Notes: a model not told the origin generated them from the sequence alone. Positions 49,885 through 59,044 are shown, counted from the first letter of the stretch. The stretch is 59,062 bases of DNA from an uncultured Clostridia bacterium (GCA_947623505.1 CANQGT010000012.1:1-59062), one strand, 5' to 3'. A program made the numbers and translations.

Positions 49885-50637
49885 TTATCCGAATCTCCCC
49901 GTAGTGTAGTCCTCTGTTCTTTTGTCGGCGGGCGACGAAAATATTTTTTCCGTATCGTCAAATTCCACTATTTCGCCGAGAAGAAAGAACGCCGTCCTAT
50001 CCGATATTCTTGCCGCCTGCTGCATATTGTGGGTAACTATAATTATTGTGCGATCCTGTTTGAGATTTACGGCGAGTTCTTCAACCTGCGAGGCTGAAAT
50101 CGGGTCAAGGGCGGAAGTAGGCTCGTCCATAAGCAGTATTTTCGGCTCAACGGCAAGCGCTCTGGCAATGCAAAGCCTCTGCTGCTGACCTCCCGAAAGA
50201 CCGAGAGCGTTTTTCTTTAGCCTGTCCTTTACTTCATCCCATATTGCGGCGTCTTTGAGAGCGCGCTCAACGATAGCGTCAAGCTCGGCCTTTTTCTTTA
50301 TTCCGTGTGTGCGCGGTCCGTATGCCACATTGTCGTATATGCTCATCGGAAACGGATTGGGCTTTTGAAACACCATACCTATTTCCTTTCGCAGTTCGTT
50401 TACATCAACGCTTGTCGAGTATATGTCAATGCCGTTGTATAATATTTTGCCGCTTATATTTACATCGGGTATAAGGTCATTCATTCTGTTAATAGTTCTT
50501 AAAAATGTTGATTTTCCGCAGCCGGACGGCCCTATGAGAGCCGTTATGCTTTTTTCCGCTATCTCAAGGCTGACATTTTTAAGCGCCTGTACGGAGCCGT
50601 ACCAAAGGCTCAGATTTTTGACAGATAAAACGCTCAT
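49885..50637 (-). CDS. pstB: phosphate ABC transporter ATP-binding protein
   Basis: 250 residues, standard length. Walker [20 protein letters not shown] (about 37), Q-loop [22 protein letters not shown], signature [16 protein letters not shown] (about 148), Walker [16 protein letters not shown] and H-loop [13 protein letters not shown]. It powers phosphate uptake through PstCA. The ATG overlaps the pstA stop (ATGA). Confidence 0.98.
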   Translation of the reverse strand: MSVLSVKNLSLWYGSVQALKNVSLEIAEKSITALIGPSGCGKSTFLRTINRMNDLIPDVNISGKILYNGIDIYSTSVDVNELRKEIGMVFQKPNPFPMSIYDNVAYGPRTHGIKKKAELDAIVERALKDAAIWDEVKDRLKKNALGLSGGQQQRLCIARALAVEPKILLMDEPTSALDPISASQVEELAVNLKQDRTIIIVTHNMQQAARISDRTAFFLLGEIVEFDDTEKIFSSPADKRTEDYTTGRFG

Positions 50638-51491
50638 TGATTTCTCCTCTTTTTGAAATATTTACTGACAAACAGCGTTAAAAAATTTATCAGCAGCGCC
50701 ATTATCATAAGTATTGCCGCAATGGCGAATGCGGCTGAGAATTCGCCTTCCACCTTTGCGTAAATGTAAAGAGCCACGGTCAGTGTAGCGCCCGGGCAGA
50801 AAAGTCCGTCTATCCCGTGAAGCGCATGGGCAAGCCCCGCCGTAAACAAAAGCGCTGCGGATTCGCCGATTATGCGCCCGACCGCCAAAATGCAGCCGGT
50901 TATAATTCCGTCCGCGCAGTCCGGAAGCACAACCGTCCTTATCATATGCCATTTTCCCGCACCGAGCGCGAACGCTCCCTCACGGTAACTTTGAGGAACC
51001 GTTTTAAGGCTCTCCTGAGTAGTGCGCATAATCGTCGGAAGATTCATTATCACAAGCGTGAGGGCTCCGGCCAGAAGCGATGTTCCAAGATTCAGAAAAT
51101 TTCTGAAAAACAGCATTCCGACAAGGCCGTAAATTATTGACGGTATTCCGGAAAGTGTTTCCGCCGCGTATTCAATCGCTCCTGCGAGTTTTTTGTTCTT
51201 TGCGTATTCGGTGAGATAAACAGCCGCGCCCGCGCCGAGAGGAACAGCGATTAACAGCGTGGCGAAAACGATATATACCGTGTTCAGTATATCAGGCAGT
51301 ATGCCTATGTGCCTGTCAAGATAACTCGGCTTTGTTGTTAGAAAATCAATGCTTATGTTAGGAACGCCTCTGTAAAAAATATACGTTATCAAAAAAATCA
51401 CAAGCGCGGCGGTAATAAGAACGCATAAAAACATAAGCGTTTTAATAACGGCAATGCGCAGTTTTCTTGCAAAAGAAACGCCTTTTTTCAT
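50634..51491 (-). CDS. pstA: phosphate ABC transporter permease PstA
   Basis: 285 residues, six membrane segments. Conserved PstA stretches: [108 protein letters not shown] (EAA loop). It forms the channel with PstC. ATGA overlaps with both neighbours indicate tight coupling. Confidence 0.97.
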   Translation of the reverse strand: MKKGVSFARKLRIAVIKTLMFLCVLITAALVIFLITYIFYRGVPNISIDFLTTKPSYLDRHIGILPDILNTVYIVFATLLIAVPLGAGAAVYLTEYAKNKKLAGAIEYAAETLSGIPSIIYGLVGMLFFRNFLNLGTSLLAGALTLVIMNLPTIMRTTQESLKTVPQSYREGAFALGAGKWHMIRTVVLPDCADGIITGCILAVGRIIGESAALLFTAGLAHALHGIDGLFCPGATLTVALYIYAKVEGEFSAAFAIAAILMIMALLINFLTLFVSKYFKKRRNQ

Positions 51492-52360
51492 TTAGCATCC
51501 CTCTTTTCGCATTTTAAAATGAAATTAAGAACGGCGTTTATCAGCATAATGAACAGGAAAAGCACAAGCGCTATCGAAAAAAGCGCCTGCCGCTGAAGCC
51601 CCTGCGAATAATCCATTTCGCTTGCCACGGCTGTTGTGAGAAAACGAACGCTTTCAAAAAGAGACGGCATATTGGGCGCGTTGCCTGAAACCATCATTAC
51701 TGCCATTGCTTCGCCGACGGCTCTTCCCACGCCGAGAACCACCGCAGCGGCGACGCCGCTTTTTGCAGCGGGAACGGATATTCTGAAATACGTTTCAACA
51801 GGCGTTGCGCCGAGGGCAAGCGAGGCGTCCTCGTATTCTTTGGGTACAGCCTCCAAAGCAGTTACCGACACCTTGACTATTGACGGTAAAATCATTATCG
51901 CCAAAACAATTATTGCCGCAAACAGGCTTGCCCCGTCGGACAGCGCGAACACTTTTCTTACTGCGGGCACAAGAACCGTCATTCCGACAAGGCCGTAGAC
52001 GACGGAGGGTATTCCCGCCAGCAGGCTTACTGCCGTTTCAAGCAATGCTTTAAGCTTAGGCGGAGCGAGCTTTGCCAAATAAACCGCGCACATAAATCCC
52101 ACGGGAACGCCGGCAACCAGCGCACCCGCGGTGCCGTAAACGCTTGAGAGTATAAATGGCAGTATTCCAAATTTCGGAACGCTTGCGGTGGACGCCCACT
52201 CCTTGCCGAAAAGAAAATCGAAAAGCCCTATTTTTCTGATTGCGGGCAGTCCCGAAACGACAAGATAAACGCTTATCAGCAAAACGAAGCCAACCGTTAC
52301 AAGGCCGAGCAAAAGAAATATTCCGTGAACAATATTTTCAATCAGTTGTTTCTTCTTCAT
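51488..52360 (-). CDS. pstC: phosphate ABC transporter permease PstC
   Basis: 290 residues, six membrane segments. LFDFLFGKEWASTASVPKFGILPFILSSVYGT, VSLLAGIPSVVYGLVGMTVLVP, and the EAA loop ALEAVPKEYEDASLALGATPVETYFRISVPAAKSGVAAAVVLGVGRAVGEAMAVMMVSG. ATG 52360 has AAAGG 7 nt upstream; a TTG two codons earlier is too close to it. The 49-nt gap after pstS carries a hairpin. Confidence 0.97.
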   Translation of the reverse strand: MKKKQLIENIVHGIFLLLGLVTVGFVLLISVYLVVSGLPAIRKIGLFDFLFGKEWASTASVPKFGILPFILSSVYGTAGALVAGVPVGFMCAVYLAKLAPPKLKALLETAVSLLAGIPSVVYGLVGMTVLVPAVRKVFALSDGASLFAAIIVLAIMILPSIVKVSVTALEAVPKEYEDASLALGATPVETYFRISVPAAKSGVAAAVVLGVGRAVGEAMAVMMVSGNAPNMPSLFESVRFLTTAVASEMDYSQGLQRQALFSIALVLFLFIMLINAVLNFILKCEKRDAK

Positions 52361-52409
52361 ATTCAAGCCTTTCGGCCCGCGGCGTTACTCACCGCAGGCT
52401 TTTTTTATT
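52361..52409 (-). other. pstS-pstC intercistronic hairpin
   Basis: On the minus strand a T-poor, A-rich stretch is followed by AAGCCT ... AGGCTT with a GC-rich inner part. It may protect the pstS message or damp pstCAB expression, as is common for binding-protein genes. Confidence 0.45.
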
Positions 52410-53219
52410 TTATTTTACGGGAACTGCTCCCGCGTTTCTAATAATATCCGCCGCTTTTTCCGAAGTCGCGAAGTCAAAGAATTTTTGAGCGGACTCCGAA
52501 AGAGGCTTGTCTTTTTTAGTTACCAAAACGAAGTCTCTCTGCACGGCGTAGCTTTTGTCCTTAACGGTTTTTTCGCTCGGGGAAACGCCGTTTACGGCTA
52601 TTGCCTTTACGGTATCTTTTACCGCGGACAGCGAAGCGTATCCTATCGCGGCGGGATTTCCCGCCACCGCTGTTATAACGTCGCCGGTAGAGGTGAGTTC
52701 CTGTTTGTACTTTATGGCATTCTCCGTACCCGTTATGCTCTCAAAGCCGTCGCGCGTTCCGCTTCCCGCTTCTCTTCCTATAAGAACTATCTCGCCGTCG
52801 TTTCCTCCGATCTCTTTCCAATTCTTGATTTTGCCTTTATAGATTTCGGCAAGTGTTTCAAGCTTAAGATCGCTTACGGGGTTTTCCGGATTAACGATTA
52901 TCGCTATGCCGTCATAAGCGATAACCGTCTGTTCAAGTCCGGAATCTAATTCTTCATTTTTCAGATCGCGGCTGGAAAGCCCTATATCACAGCTTCCGTC
53001 AAGCGCCGCTTGTATTCCCGAACCGGAACCGGTGGGGTTATATGTGAATGAAATTCCGTTTTCGGCCTCAAACGCCTCTCCGAGTGAATTTATAACGCTT
53101 TCCATTGACGTTGAGCCGTCGGTCGAAACGTTTTTTGTTTCATTTTTGCCGCAGGCGGCAAAAATCGCCGCAATCATAACTGCCGCAAGGCAAATCACCA
53201 TAGTTTTTTTAATTTTCAT
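52410..53219 (-). CDS. pstS: phosphate-binding lipoprotein
   Basis: 269 residues. Lipobox IFAAC. PstS-type motifs: STDGSTSMESVINSLGEAFEAENGISFTYNPTGSGSGIQAALDGSCDIGLSSRDLKNEE and IGREAGSGTRDGFESI (phosphate contacts SGSG and SGTRD). It captures phosphate outside the membrane for PstCAB. AGGAGG precedes the ATG. It is the first gene of the operon, behind Pho boxes. Confidence 0.96.
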   Translation of the reverse strand: MKIKKTMVICLAAVMIAAIFAACGKNETKNVSTDGSTSMESVINSLGEAFEAENGISFTYNPTGSGSGIQAALDGSCDIGLSSRDLKNEELDSGLEQTVIAYDGIAIIVNPENPVSDLKLETLAEIYKGKIKNWKEIGGNDGEIVLIGREAGSGTRDGFESITGTENAIKYKQELTSTGDVITAVAGNPAAIGYASLSAVKDTVKAIAVNGVSPSEKTVKDKSYAVQRDFVLVTKKDKPLSESAQKFFDFATSEKAADIIRNAGAVPVK

Positions 53220-53274
53220 TTTTTTATCCTCCTTTTTTGTTGTAAGCCGGTTTCTGTTTTATGCTTACGCTTGA

Positions 53275-53330
53275 ATTATATAGCCGCAAAATCAAGTCTG
53301 TTATCGCTGTAATGTAAAATCTGTGTAAAA
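53275..53330 (-). promoter_or_regulatory. Pho boxes and promoter of pstSCAB
   Basis: Minus strand: two TTTTACA repeats (53330-53324 and 53319-53313) 11 bp apart, then a weak -35 TAACAG (53303-53298) and TATAAT (53280-53275). TT(A/T)ACA repeats with 11-bp period, placed just upstream of a weak -35, are the PhoP-box pattern. Confidence 0.75.
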
Positions 53331-53370
53331 TTTGGATTTCTTTCTATGATATAAAATAATTGTAAAAATA

Positions 53371-53399
53371 TTGCTTTCGGGCAAAAGTAATGGTATTAT
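53371..53399 (+). promoter_or_regulatory. promoter of the polysaccharide deacetylase gene
   Basis: TTGCTT (53371-53376), 17-bp spacer with TGG just before TATTAT (53394-53399), an extended -10. A GCCGAAAA/TTTTCGGC hairpin lies in the leader (about 53411-53434). Confidence 0.65.
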
Positions 53400-53473
53400 A
53401 TTCTGTAGATAAAAGCCGAAAACGGGAGTTTTTCGGCATATATTATGCTTTGAATAAAGCGGGAAAGGAAAAA

Positions 53474-53515
53474 ATGCCGAATATTTTCGGAATGAGCGGC
53501 TGTTATGGAAGTTGA
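53474..53515 (+). CDS. short upstream ORF (13 codons) overlapping the deacetylase start
   Basis: ATG at 53474 has a good ribosome binding site (GGGAAAGGA) and encodes MPNIFGMSGCYGS, stopping at 53513-53515. It overlaps the start of the deacetylase gene (53505) by 11 nt. The deacetylase ATG itself has no clear Shine-Dalgarno sequence, so ribosomes ending the short frame may reinitiate there. Confidence 0.4.
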   Translation: MPNIFGMSGCYGS

Positions 53516-55037
53516 AGAAAAAGAATATTCAGACGAATTAAATAACTATGACACTTTAAGGCGTGAACTTCACATAAGAAAAAAGCGCAGGAAAAAGATC
53601 AGAAACGCGATAATAATTCTTGTTGCTTTGATTGCCGTAACCGCCGGCGTTTTCATTTGGGATTTTCTCAGCGGCAGTATTGATTTCAGCGGGGAGCAGT
53701 TTAACGATACAACGCTTGAATACGGCGAGGAATTTCGTTATCCTGAGGATAAGGTCTATTTTAAAAGCCGGATATTTTTCAGAAAAGGCGTGCCTGTCGA
53801 TTTAACCCGCGATGGCGACGCGGATGTTTCAAAGCTCGGAACATATGAGATTACATATTCCGCCACTTACAGGGGAAAAACAGAGACGAAAAAGCAGAAG
53901 GTAACGGTTAAAGATACGGTTGCCCCCGTAATAACTCTTGTTTCGGATCCGAACCATTTTACAAGCCCGACCAAGAAATATGAGGAAGAGGGCTTTTCGG
54001 CTAAGGATAATTACGACGGCGATATAACGTCGGCCGTTGTTTCGCAGGAAAAGGACGGAGTAGTTACCTACACGGTCAAGGACAGTTCAGGCAATACCGC
54101 CACGGTCACGCGCACGATAATTTACAAGGACGTTGTAAAACCGAAAATAACGCTCAAGGGCGGAACTGTTCAAATAGAAAAGGGCAAAAGCTATAAAGAT
54201 CCGGGTTATTCGGCTTCGGACGACGTTGACGGCGATATTACCTCAAAGGTAAAGGTGGAGGGCTCCGTAAATACGGACAAGGCCGGCGATTACACCGTTA
54301 TATATACGGTGGAGGACAGCTCCGGCAACAAGACCTCTGTTAAAAGAAATGTTTTGGTATATGTAAAGCAGAATAAGGATAATAAGAATCCGGTGACGAC
54401 GGTAACGCCGAACGGAAAGGTAGTTTATCTCACCTTTGACGACGGTCCGAGCTCAAAAACAAAAAAGCTCCTCGATATACTTGACAAGTACGGGGTAAAG
54501 GCAACGTTTTTCGTTACAAATCAGTTTCCGAAATATCAGAGTATGATAGCCGAGGAGGCAAGAAGAGGTCATACCGTCGCCATACATACTTACAGCCATA
54601 GCTACAAAAAGGTGTACGCGAGCGAATCGGCATATTTCAACGATCTTGAAAAAATGTCCAAAATATGCGAGGCGCAGACCGGAATTAAGCCGACCATAGT
54701 TCGTTTTCCGGGCGGCAGTTCAAACACCATAAGCTGTAATTACAGCAGGGGTATTATGTCAAGGCTCGCAAAGGATCTTGAGGCAAGGGGCTATAAGTAT
54801 TGCGATTGGAATGTCACAAGCGGAGACGCGGGCGAGGTGAGCACGGCGTCGGCAGTCGCAAATAATGTTATTCGGGGAATAAAGGCAAACCGTGTTCCCG
54901 TTGTGCTTCAGCACGATATTTACGGCTTCAGCGTAGAGGCGGTGGAACAAATACTTGAATGGGGCACCTCAAACGGGTACACGTTCCGCGCGCTTGACGA
55001 CAGCTCGCCTATGGTGCATCACAGAATAAATAACTAA
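53505..55037 (+). CDS. membrane-anchored polysaccharide deacetylase with Ig-like (DUF5011) repeats
   Basis: 510 residues. A basic cytoplasmic start, one transmembrane helix (about 33-53), three DUF5011-like beta repeats (about 62-300; each ends in a VTYTVKDSSGNTATVTR-type strand), then a NodB homology domain (about 310-505). The NodB motifs are complete: TFDDGPSS (metal Asp), HTYSHSY (H-x3-H), RFPGGSSN, DWNVTSGD, and a late catalytic His in LQHDIYG. It probably removes N-acetyl groups from peptidoglycan GlcNAc, giving lysozyme resistance. The start lacks a clear ribosome binding site; see the overlapping short ORF. Confidence 0.92.
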   Translation: MEVEEKEYSDELNNYDTLRRELHIRKKRRKKIRNAIIILVALIAVTAGVFIWDFLSGSIDFSGEQFNDTTLEYGEEFRYPEDKVYFKSRIFFRKGVPVDLTRDGDADVSKLGTYEITYSATYRGKTETKKQKVTVKDTVAPVITLVSDPNHFTSPTKKYEEEGFSAKDNYDGDITSAVVSQEKDGVVTYTVKDSSGNTATVTRTIIYKDVVKPKITLKGGTVQIEKGKSYKDPGYSASDDVDGDITSKVKVEGSVNTDKAGDYTVIYTVEDSSGNKTSVKRNVLVYVKQNKDNKNPVTTVTPNGKVVYLTFDDGPSSKTKKLLDILDKYGVKATFFVTNQFPKYQSMIAEEARRGHTVAIHTYSHSYKKVYASESAYFNDLEKMSKICEAQTGIKPTIVRFPGGSSNTISCNYSRGIMSRLAKDLEARGYKYCDWNVTSGDAGEVSTASAVANNVIRGIKANRVPVVLQHDIYGFSVEAVEQILEWGTSNGYTFRALDDSSPMVHHRINN

Positions 55038-55062
55038 CTAATATCAGAACGGACGCGGATAT

Positions 55063-56436
55063 ATGAATAAAAGAACGGACAGCAGAGAGATTTTTGAATC
55101 CCTGCCGATAGGAAAAGCGTTAAGGCTTATGGCGGTTCCGACCGTCATAAGCCAAATTATTGTGCTTATTTACAATTTAGCTGATACGTTTTTCGTTGGC
55201 AAAACAAACAATCCGTATATGGTTGCGGCAACGTCGCTGATATTGCCTGTTTTCAATATAACGCTATCGCTCGCGAGCCTTACGGGAACAGGCGCGGGCT
55301 CTCTTATATCAAGGCTGCTCGGCCGGAATATGCGCGAGGAAGCAAAAAAGGTAAGCGCTTTTGCCGTTTATCTGTCAATCGTAATAACGGCGGTGTTTTC
55401 TCTGTCGGCGGGCATATTTATGAAACCGATGCTCATTTTGCTCGGAGCGGGGAATAACACCTTTCTTTTCGCGAAGCAGTATGCTTTCTGCGTTATAGTT
55501 TTGGGCGGAGTGCCCACGGTGCTTTCAAACGTTATGTCAAATCTTTTAAGAAGCGCCGGTTTTTCGAGGCAGGCGGGTATCGGCATAACTATGGGCGGGC
55601 TTATAAATATCGCGCTTGACCCTTTGTTTATGTTTGCCATTCTGCCAAAGGGCAATGAGATACTCGGCGCCGGAATAGCCACCTGCCTTTCAAACTGCAT
55701 CGCCTGCGTCTATTTTATTGTCGTTATTGTAAAAATGAAAAAGAAGTCTTGCGTTATCACCTTCAGCGCAAGGCTCGGTATGCCCGAAAAGAAAAGCGTT
55801 GTCTCAATTTTCAACGTCGGCTTTCCCGCCGCGCTCGCGACGCTGCTTTTCGATCTCGATTATATCGTTGTGGACAGACTTATGGTTGCCTACGGAGATA
55901 TAGCTTTAGCGGCGGTGGGGATAGTTCTTAAAGCGGAGCGCCTGCCGCTCAACGTCGGCATAGGCATATGTCAGGGTATGATGCCGATTGTTGCCTATAA
56001 CTATTCCTCAAAAAATTATAAGCGTATGAATGAAACCGTGCGTTATTCAAGAAAAGTGGGCCTTATTTTTGCCGCCGCAAGCATAGTTTTTTATGAGCTT
56101 ACGGCGAAATATATAATAACGATGTTTATAAACGACACGGAAACCGTGGCGCTTGCAACGGATTTTCTGAGAATAAGGATACTCGCGACGCCGCTTATGT
56201 TTCTCAGCTTTTTCACGGTTTATCTCTTTCAGGCGTTCGGCAGGGGTGAGAGATCGCTTTTTCTCGGCGTTATGCGGTGGGCGGCGTTCAATATTCCCAT
56301 GCTGTTCATACTCAACGCTGTGATCGGGCAGTACGGAATAGTCTGGTCTCAGTCCGTGGCGGATATACTCACCGTCGCGCTTTCGCTCTTTGTTTACGGC
56401 AGATACTCAAAAAAGTTTAATAGTGTGGCAGAATAA
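55063..56436 (+). CDS. MATE family efflux transporter
   Basis: 457 residues, twelve membrane segments. MATE pattern: the start LPIGKALRLMAVPTVISQIIVLIYNLADTFFVG, then SLTGTGAGSLISRLLGRN, NVMSNLLRSAGFSRQAG and LNVGIGICQGMMPIVAYNYSSKNYKRM in the second half. It exports organic cations or drugs against Na+ or H+. The ribosome binding site is weak (GGA at -10). It follows the deacetylase by 25 nt and may share its transcript. Confidence 0.95.
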   Translation: MNKRTDSREIFESLPIGKALRLMAVPTVISQIIVLIYNLADTFFVGKTNNPYMVAATSLILPVFNITLSLASLTGTGAGSLISRLLGRNMREEAKKVSAFAVYLSIVITAVFSLSAGIFMKPMLILLGAGNNTFLFAKQYAFCVIVLGGVPTVLSNVMSNLLRSAGFSRQAGIGITMGGLINIALDPLFMFAILPKGNEILGAGIATCLSNCIACVYFIVVIVKMKKKSCVITFSARLGMPEKKSVVSIFNVGFPAALATLLFDLDYIVVDRLMVAYGDIALAAVGIVLKAERLPLNVGIGICQGMMPIVAYNYSSKNYKRMNETVRYSRKVGLIFAAASIVFYELTAKYIITMFINDTETVALATDFLRIRILATPLMFLSFFTVYLFQAFGRGERSLFLGVMRWAAFNIPMLFILNAVIGQYGIVWSQSVADILTVALSLFVYGRYSKKFNSVAE

Positions 56437-56462
56437 AGCCTCCGCCACGGCTTGTTTTTATC
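56434..56462 (+). terminator. terminator after the MATE gene
   Basis: AAGCC, 8-nt loop, GGCTT, then GTTTTTAT. A GTGGC/GCCAC arm overlaps it. Confidence 0.6.
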
Positions 56463-56475
56463 ATCTTGCATAATA

Positions 56476-56508
56476 AAGAAAAAACGCCCGTTTATTCGGG
56501 CGCTTTTT
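56476..56508 (-). terminator. bidirectional terminator at the end of the CmpB-type gene
   Basis: CGCCCG (56485-56490), TTTATT, CGGGCG (56497-56502) with T runs on both strands. The stop codon of the minus-strand gene is in the loop. Confidence 0.85.
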
Positions 56509-57373
56509 CAGTATTTTCCTGTTTTTCTTTTGAAGTTTTATCTTTTTCGGATATTTCGTCCTTAAGTCCCTGCACCGCCTCAGGCGTTCCGTAAAGCTTG
56601 ATGTCGGTTCTCTGTTTGCCCTCCTGCGGTTCGTCGAAAATTATCTCGAAAATATGCTTAAACCGCTCCAATGTGAAATTCGGGTATCTTCTGCGTATAC
56701 GCTGAATTATCGAGTTTTCGCTTTTGATTGATTTAGCGAAGCTTTTGAAGCTCTCCGTCTCTTTAATGCTGTTGACGGATTTCTTTATCGCCTCTTCAGT
56801 ATTGTCCATTCCCTTTTGCAGATTAGAGAAAATGAAATACTGCGCCTGTTTCATAACTTTTATCACGTTTTTAAGATCGGCAAGAGTAAGGCTTATATCC
56901 ACAAGCGCAATCGAGTAAACAATAAAGCAGATTATATAAAGCACATTGTCGGGTATCATATCGGTGAGCTTAACAACAAGCGGCTGTATCAGCTTAACTA
57001 TTACCACCGAGCCTATGCCGTAGCCGACAAGGCCCATAAGATAAACTCTGCCCTTAATGTTGAAGCGCCTGCCCGAATAATCCCACCACATTGCGTGAAA
57101 CAGCTTTTCCATAAGAAAATGGGTTATATATTCGATACTTCCGCAGGTCAGAAAGCCGAGCAGGAAAAGGAGAAATATGTTTTCAACCTTTCCGTAAAAC
57201 AGCAGAGAAAGTATGACCGCAGCCGTGCCGTAGATAGGGCACACGGGGCCGAACAGAAAGCCGCGTTTAACAAAATTTCTGTCCCTCACGGCGAACAAAA
57301 CAGTCTCCATAACCCAGCCGCCGACACTGTAAAGCATAAACCAGAAAAAATAAGTGCAAATCGTTTTAATCAT
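56492..57373 (-). CDS. CmpB-type (putative ABC transporter type IV) membrane protein
   Basis: 293 residues. Five to six membrane segments in the first 165 residues, with the family signature FFWFMLYSVGGWVMETV, RGFLFGPVCPIYG, GSIEYITHFLMEKLFHAMWWDYSGRRFNIKGRVYL. A long, charged C-terminal cytoplasmic tail follows. The family (PF06541) is named as an ABC transporter component but no function is established and no ATPase is near. GGAGG precedes the ATG, which overlaps the HD gene by 8 bp. Confidence 0.88.
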   Translation of the reverse strand: MIKTICTYFFWFMLYSVGGWVMETVLFAVRDRNFVKRGFLFGPVCPIYGTAAVILSLLFYGKVENIFLLFLLGFLTCGSIEYITHFLMEKLFHAMWWDYSGRRFNIKGRVYLMGLVGYGIGSVVIVKLIQPLVVKLTDMIPDNVLYIICFIVYSIALVDISLTLADLKNVIKVMKQAQYFIFSNLQKGMDNTEEAIKKSVNSIKETESFKSFAKSIKSENSIIQRIRRRYPNFTLERFKHIFEIIFDEPQEGKQRTDIKLYGTPEAVQGLKDEISEKDKTSKEKQENTEKAPE

Positions 57374-57875
57374 AGGCTTCGCACCTCCTGTTTATTTCGT
57401 AATATATGGGCAAAAAGGCTTTTGATTGCCCTATAAGATCCATATCGGCGCAGTGCTTGTCGCAGAATGTAAGAATGAACCCTCCAACGGAGCGCGGCGT
57501 TTTGGCAAGCGGCCACATATGATAAAGTATCATTTCACGCTGCATTTTGGTAAGGCTTCCGATATACTTTTCGGCGTTTATAACCGCCTGCTTGGGGTGA
57601 TACCACGCGTGGGGGATCTCATGCTTTGTTTTGTGCCAGTCGTAAAGATAAAAATCGTGGAGCAAAGCCGCACGCGTTATATCCGCGCAATCCTCGCGCT
57701 TTAATTTTTTCGCGATTCTGAAAACGCTGTAGGATACATATACGGTATGGAAATGCGTGTCTATTTTTCCGTGATGCGGATATTGCTTCATTTCCCGAAC
57801 CTTGGGATTATTCATAATATCTTTAACAATTTCGCAGTATTCAATTATATTTTCTTTTTCATAAATTTTATTCAT
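57366..57875 (-). CDS. HD domain phosphohydrolase
   Basis: 169 residues. HD motif: HFHTVYVSYSVFRIAKKL (first His), AALLHDFYLYDWH (HD pair), LYHMWPLA and the last Asp in CDKHCADMD. It is a metal-dependent phosphohydrolase of unknown substrate. ATG 57875 is chosen since the ATG at 57905 falls almost at the predicted transcription start; neither has a good ribosome binding site. Overlap with the CmpB-type gene suggests joint function. Confidence 0.85.
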   Translation of the reverse strand: MNKIYEKENIIEYCEIVKDIMNNPKVREMKQYPHHGKIDTHFHTVYVSYSVFRIAKKLKREDCADITRAALLHDFYLYDWHKTKHEIPHAWYHPKQAVINAEKYIGSLTKMQREMILYHMWPLAKTPRSVGGFILTFCDKHCADMDLIGQSKAFLPIYYEINRRCEAYD

Positions 57876-57915
57876 AGCAGTAAAATAACATAATTTATTT
57901 TTCATTTCAACAATG

Positions 57916-57943
57916 ATTTTAAGAATTTATAGTTTTTTGATAA
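57916..57943 (-). promoter_or_regulatory. promoter of the HD/CmpB-type operon
   Basis: Minus strand TTATCA (57943-57938), 16-bp spacer, TAAAAT (57921-57916). It diverges from the next promoter. Confidence 0.45.
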
Positions 57944-57960
57944 CTGAGATTGAAAAACTC

Positions 57961-57989
57961 TTGTTTATCACGGCGGTATGTGTTATCTT
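57961..57989 (+). promoter_or_regulatory. promoter of the EamA transporter gene
   Basis: TTGTTT (57961-57966), 17-bp spacer, TATCTT (57984-57989). Confidence 0.5.
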
Positions 57990-58036
57990 AAACGTCGGAT
58001 AAAAAATGTTGGTATTGATGGAAACGGAGAAATACT

Positions 58037-58948
58037 TTGAAAACGGAAAAAAGTAAAAAGACCTCGGCCGTTTTGATGATTTTGACCGCGGCGGCGGGTT
58101 GGGGCGTTATAGGCGTGTTTTCGCGCCCTCTTTCCGCGGCGGGGCTGACGTCCGTGCAGACAACTTTTGTAAGAAGCGTAACGGTAATGGCGGGAATGGG
58201 GATCTTCCTTTTGATTAAGGACAGGTCTCTGTTCAGAATAAAGCTAAAAGATATATGGATTTTCCTCGGCACGGGGCTTATAAGCATAATTTTCTTCAAT
58301 ATATGCTATTTTCTGACTATTGAACGCACAACGCTTTCGGCGGCGAGCATTCTGCTATATACCGCTCCGTGTTTTGTTATGATAGCCTCGGCGGTTTTAT
58401 TTAAGGAAAAAATTACGTTTCAGAAAATCACCGCCCTTGTTACGGCGTTTGCGGGCTGCGCGCTCGCCGGAGGCTTTGTCGGCGGCGATATAGGCGTTAC
58501 GGTGCTGCTTACGGGTCTCGGCTCGGGTCTCGGCTACGCGTCCTACAGTATTTTTGGCAAATTTGCCCTTGAAAAATACCATTCCTTTACCCTCGTTTTT
58601 TATACTTTTCTAATCTCATCAATAGGCTTGCTGCCGTTTTCAAATGCCTCAAAAGCCACTGAGATAGTTTTCGGCAGCGGTGAAACGGCGCTCGCGGCGT
58701 TGGGGCTCGGCGTTATTTCCACGCTTATGCCGTATATTTTTTACACAACGGGGCTTAAAAGCGTTGAGGCGGGCAAAGCCTCCGTTATGGCATTTGCCGA
58801 GCCGATGACGGCGGCGCTTGCGGGAACGCTGATATTTCACGAGACTCTCGGGGCAGTAAATATCGCGGGTATGCTGTTGATATTTATTGCCTTGATTCTG
58901 CTGAATATTCAATTCGGCGCACAAAAAAGAAAAGACGATAAAGATTAA
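58037..58948 (+). CDS. EamA/DMT family transporter
   Basis: 303 residues, ten membrane segments in two EamA repeats. The first repeat begins ILTAAAGWGVIGVFSRPLSAAGLTSVQTTFVRSV, has YFLTIERTTLSAASILLYTAPCFVMIASAVLFKEKIT; the second ends YIFYTTGLKSVEAGKASVMAFAEPMTAALAGTLIFHETLG. It exports or imports small metabolites; substrate unknown. Start is TTG with GGAG 7 nt upstream. A strong GC-rich hairpin (58955-58985) follows the stop. Confidence 0.93.
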   Translation: MKTEKSKKTSAVLMILTAAAGWGVIGVFSRPLSAAGLTSVQTTFVRSVTVMAGMGIFLLIKDRSLFRIKLKDIWIFLGTGLISIIFFNICYFLTIERTTLSAASILLYTAPCFVMIASAVLFKEKITFQKITALVTAFAGCALAGGFVGGDIGVTVLLTGLGSGLGYASYSIFGKFALEKYHSFTLVFYTFLISSIGLLPFSNASKATEIVFGSGETALAALGLGVISTLMPYIFYTTGLKSVEAGKASVMAFAEPMTAALAGTLIFHETLGAVNIAGMLLIFIALILLNIQFGAQKRKDDKD

Positions 58949-58954
58949 GCAACA

Positions 58955-58985
58955 CGCCGCGCACGGTTATCCGTGCGCGGCGTGC
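58955..58985 (+). repeat. GC-rich palindrome after the EamA gene
   Basis: CACGCCGCGCACGG, TTAT, CCGTGCGCGGCGTG. A perfect 14-bp stem without a T run, perhaps an RNA-end stabiliser. Confidence 0.6.
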
Positions 58986-58998
58986 CAGTCTGTCAAAG

Positions 58999-59044
58999 AA
59001 CCCCTGTTTAGATTAGGTAAAAGCAGGGGTTTTGTCGTATTTTG
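58999..59044 (+). terminator. terminator after the EamA gene
   Basis: AACCCCTG (58999-59006) and CAGGGGTT (59034-59041) with TTTTG following. Confidence 0.65.
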
